DNA from: SAR202 cluster bacterium
GTDB lineage: Bacteria > Chloroflexota > Dehalococcoidia > Lucifugimonadales > VXLM01
Direction of reading: 5' to 3'
Assembly (NCBI GenBank): GCA_022448725.1
Contig: JAKUTR010000001.1
Coordinates: forward strand, 62,001-126,000
DNA length: 64,000 nucleotides
Shown: piece after piece, positions 62,199 through 64,000 of the stretch
Layout of the letters: every line of letters begins with the position of its first letter
Numbering within the stretch: position 1 is the stretch's first letter
The notes under the pieces: model-generated
Database searches by the model: none
The model's input: the letters and a program-made list of their open reading frames with translations, nothing else
What the model was told of the DNA's origin: nothing
Translations under genes and position numbers: made by a program

Positions 62199-63980
62199 AT
62201 GTGTGGAGTTCTAGCTGTAATTGGGAAGAGAGGACCACTCGATCTACATCATTGTAGCGGGGCACTTGAAGGGCTCCGGCTCCGTGGACCAGATTTTAGT
62301 TTTGAGGAACTCGTATTAGATGGACGGCTCTACCTCGGCCAGACAGTGTTGTCGATCGTAGGGGAATCGGCTCCAGTAGTGGATACATATCACCGCTCTA
62401 GAAACAGGCAGTACAACATCGTCTACAACGGCGAAATCTATAACTACCGCAAGTTACAACGCGAAATCCTGGATGCCAAGGGTTATCATTGCCCATCGGA
62501 CACTGATACAGAGATGTTGGTGAACCTCCACGAAATTGCCGGCCCCGCTGCAGCTTATGATCAACTGGAAGGTATGTTTGCCTATATCACACATGATGCG
62601 CCACGAAACAAACTTTATGTAGGACGTGATCTTGTTTGTGAAAAGGTCCTGTATCGATATGAGGATGAGCAATACGTAATCATCTCGTCTGAGATTGGAC
62701 CAATACTAAAAATTGCACCGTACATTCGTATAAATCGATCAGTACTTAAGGAGTACTTCTTCACTAGACACCTGCTGACGCCGGACGTGTCAGTGTTTGA
62801 GGGGATAGAAGCAGTGCCTCCTGGTACGCTATATGAATATGACCTAACTGACTTTTCATCTCGAAACCTTCGGTCATCAGATCTGGGCGGTTTCGTTGAT
62901 CCAGACGTCTTAGAATTTAATCGCCGACGTGATATCGAGGATCTGGTCGACGAACTCGAGAGTGTGATGACTACTGCGGCGGAGAAAATTGCTCCTAGTG
63001 GAGTAGATTTTTGTGCTGTTTTCTCTGGCGGCGTGGACTCGTCGCTTGGTAGTAGGTTTGTAAGTGAGGTTCGTCAGCCTAAAGAACTGATCTCTCTTGT
63101 TTTCCCAGGCAAGGACAACATCAGTTCTCAACTGGCTCCGTTTGAAGCTGTAATGGGGAGAGATATTCTTACGGTAGATGTGTCCGTGGATTCCTTTCAC
63201 AAAACCCTCGACAGTGTATATAAGTCAGTATGTGCACCATTGCCAACTCACTCCTTTGTTTCACAGGCAATTCTTAGTCAGGCCGTACGAGAGACTGGAG
63301 CAAAAGTGGTGATTGGCGGTGATGGTGGGGATGAACTATTTGGTGGATACGAGTTCTACAAACGCCTACTTAGCAGATCCTACCCGTCCACGAACCCGTC
63401 AATTTATAGTGGCTATGTTGACCTGGGCTTCGAATTTGAAGGATGGGAGCCTGTTAATTTGATAAGCCAAATAAAACAACGTTGGTTAAAGCATTCTGAG
63501 GTGTATGAGTTTGAGCCTAATGAGCGAGATAGGATAATTCAAACCGTTCTTTACTCCGATACGGTCATTCAGCTTGAGTCTACGGGTATACGAGCTGGAG
63601 ACACGATGTCAATGCTTCATTCTATTGAGCCTAGATCGCTCTTTTTGATGTGGGATGTGATGAGGTTTGCATTAAACCTACCAGCGAAACTGAAGGTCGA
63701 TTCACATGGGCTAGATGAACTCATGACCACACGTCCAGCGCTCAAACATCTCTTCGTGAGGAAATTCGGTCGAGAACTTCTTTTCCCGAAGCAAGGTTTC
63801 TCTGGTTTTCCCAATGAAGCTGGGCGTATTGAAGTGAACGATGGACGTTACCCGCTTGTGATGGAGGTATTGGGGCTGCAGCGAGTTCCTGAGTATTCCA
63901 ACGATGAATCGGCTCGTGCCGCTGAATGGAAATTGCTTAACACAGAAATCTTTTTACGTAAATTCCGAGATCACGCGTAG
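62199..63980 (+). CDS. asnB: Asparagine synthase (glutamine-hydrolysing) family protein
   Basis: A 593-residue AsnB-type protein. The start is fixed by Cys2 of MCGVLAV, the glutaminase nucleophile; RLRGPDF, YNGEIYNY and DTDTEML complete that domain. The synthetase half has the PP-loop SGGVDSSLGS near 278-287 and GGDGGDELFGGY near 376-387. In polysaccharide clusters such paralogues may amidate sugar acids rather than make asparagine, which would fit the uronic-acid genes upstream. It follows by 38 bases. Confidence 0.88.
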   Translation: MCGVLAVIGKRGPLDLHHCSGALEGLRLRGPDFSFEELVLDGRLYLGQTVLSIVGESAPVVDTYHRSRNRQYNIVYNGEIYNYRKLQREILDAKGYHCPSDTDTEMLVNLHEIAGPAAAYDQLEGMFAYITHDAPRNKLYVGRDLVCEKVLYRYEDEQYVIISSEIGPILKIAPYIRINRSVLKEYFFTRHLLTPDVSVFEGIEAVPPGTLYEYDLTDFSSRNLRSSDLGGFVDPDVLEFNRRRDIEDLVDELESVMTTAAEKIAPSGVDFCAVFSGGVDSSLGSRFVSEVRQPKELISLVFPGKDNISSQLAPFEAVMGRDILTVDVSVDSFHKTLDSVYKSVCAPLPTHSFVSQAILSQAVRETGAKVVIGGDGGDELFGGYEFYKRLLSRSYPSTNPSIYSGYVDLGFEFEGWEPVNLISQIKQRWLKHSEVYEFEPNERDRIIQTVLYSDTVIQLESTGIRAGDTMSMLHSIEPRSLFLMWDVMRFALNLPAKLKVDSHGLDELMTTRPALKHLFVRKFGRELLFPKQGFSGFPNEAGRIEVNDGRYPLVMEVLGLQRVPEYSNDESARAAEWKLLNTEIFLRKFRDHA

Positions 63981-63981
63981 G

Positions 63982-64000
63982 ATGAAAGTAGTTTTTGTAA
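63982..64000 (+). CDS. Start of a further gene, cut by the window edge
   Basis: ATG 63982, one base after the asnB stop, opens a frame reading MKVVFV, a beta-strand start common in glycosyltransferases and other Rossmann proteins. Only six codons are present, so no family can be given. Confidence 0.35.

Overview
The 64 kb read as a bacterial chromosome segment with dense gene packing, short spacers and mixed-strand operons. The mix of genes is what one sees in uncultured marine Chloroflexota of the SAR202 type: many single-copy oxidative and catabolic enzymes (enolase superfamily, several DHDPS/NAL-type lyases, glycolate dehydrogenase, Gfo/Idh/MocA, SDR, amidohydrolase, sulfatase), a PqqD-like/Memo fusion protein, a large double-FtsX permease and a SpoIIIAA-type R3H ATPase. 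That placement is inference from gene content; there is no rRNA here to prove it. No phage, IS, integrase or CRISPR array is visible.

Layout. 1-4653 (minus): kbl, an SDR, a DHDPS-family lyase, a SelA-fold PLP enzyme and the 5' part of an AstE/AspA-type M14 hydrolase, probably one catabolic operon. 4894-7141: a formamidase/acetamidase (minus) and, divergently, an M19 peptidase homologue that lacks several metal ligands; a 25-codon ORF with a perfect Shine-Dalgarno lies between them. 7277-16838 (plus): eight genes that together look like the complete N-methylglutamate route for monomethylamine: three separate glutamate-synthase-like subunits (mgsABC), a type III glutamine synthetase relative (gmaS) and the four subunits of a sarcosine-oxidase-like N-methylglutamate dehydrogenase (mgdBCD then mgdA). 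16842-18122: Memo-like protein. 18310-18469: tRNA-Gly(GCC) and tRNA-Phe(GAA) behind a near-consensus promoter. 18598-26970: transketolase, glycoside-hydrolase-like protein, sulfatase, HhH-GPD glycosylase, Gfo/Idh/MocA oxidoreductase and NrnA-type DHH phosphoesterase. 27008-31316: ABC exporter. 31525-35047: NAL/DHDPS-type lyase, sugar isomerase-like protein, pilin-like protein and threonine dehydratase. 35120-38429: E1alpha, E1beta and E2 of a 2-oxoacid dehydrogenase, divergent from an amidohydrolase. 39810-44653 (minus): pdxS, pdxT, a GNAT-like protein, R3H ATPase and tmk. 44930-48790: rhamnonate-dehydratase-like enzyme, then proB-proA plus a coupled small protein. 49456-53569 (minus): glcDEF. 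53669-64000 (plus): an exopolysaccharide cluster (epimerase, Wzy/O-antigen ligase, ManC, a winged-helix regulator, a NusG paralogue, UDP-sugar dehydrogenase, UDP-glucuronate decarboxylase, asparagine synthase).

How it fits together. Methylamine nitrogen and carbon would enter through GmaS-Mgs-Mgd, whose GcvT-like subunits point to methylene-tetrahydrofolate as the C1 product; the neighbouring formamidase is another small C1/N step. Glycolate, 2-oxoacids, threonine/serine, sugar acids and sulfated sugars are the other likely substrates. PLP made by PdxST would serve several PLP enzymes in the window (Kbl, SelA-like, threonine dehydratase). The most unusual pieces are the methylamine cluster with its rearranged subunit order, the degenerate M19 protein, and the exopolysaccharide regulator/NusG pair, where a consensus promoter predicts a leaderless mRNA and a structured, ops-like leader follows the nusG paralogue.
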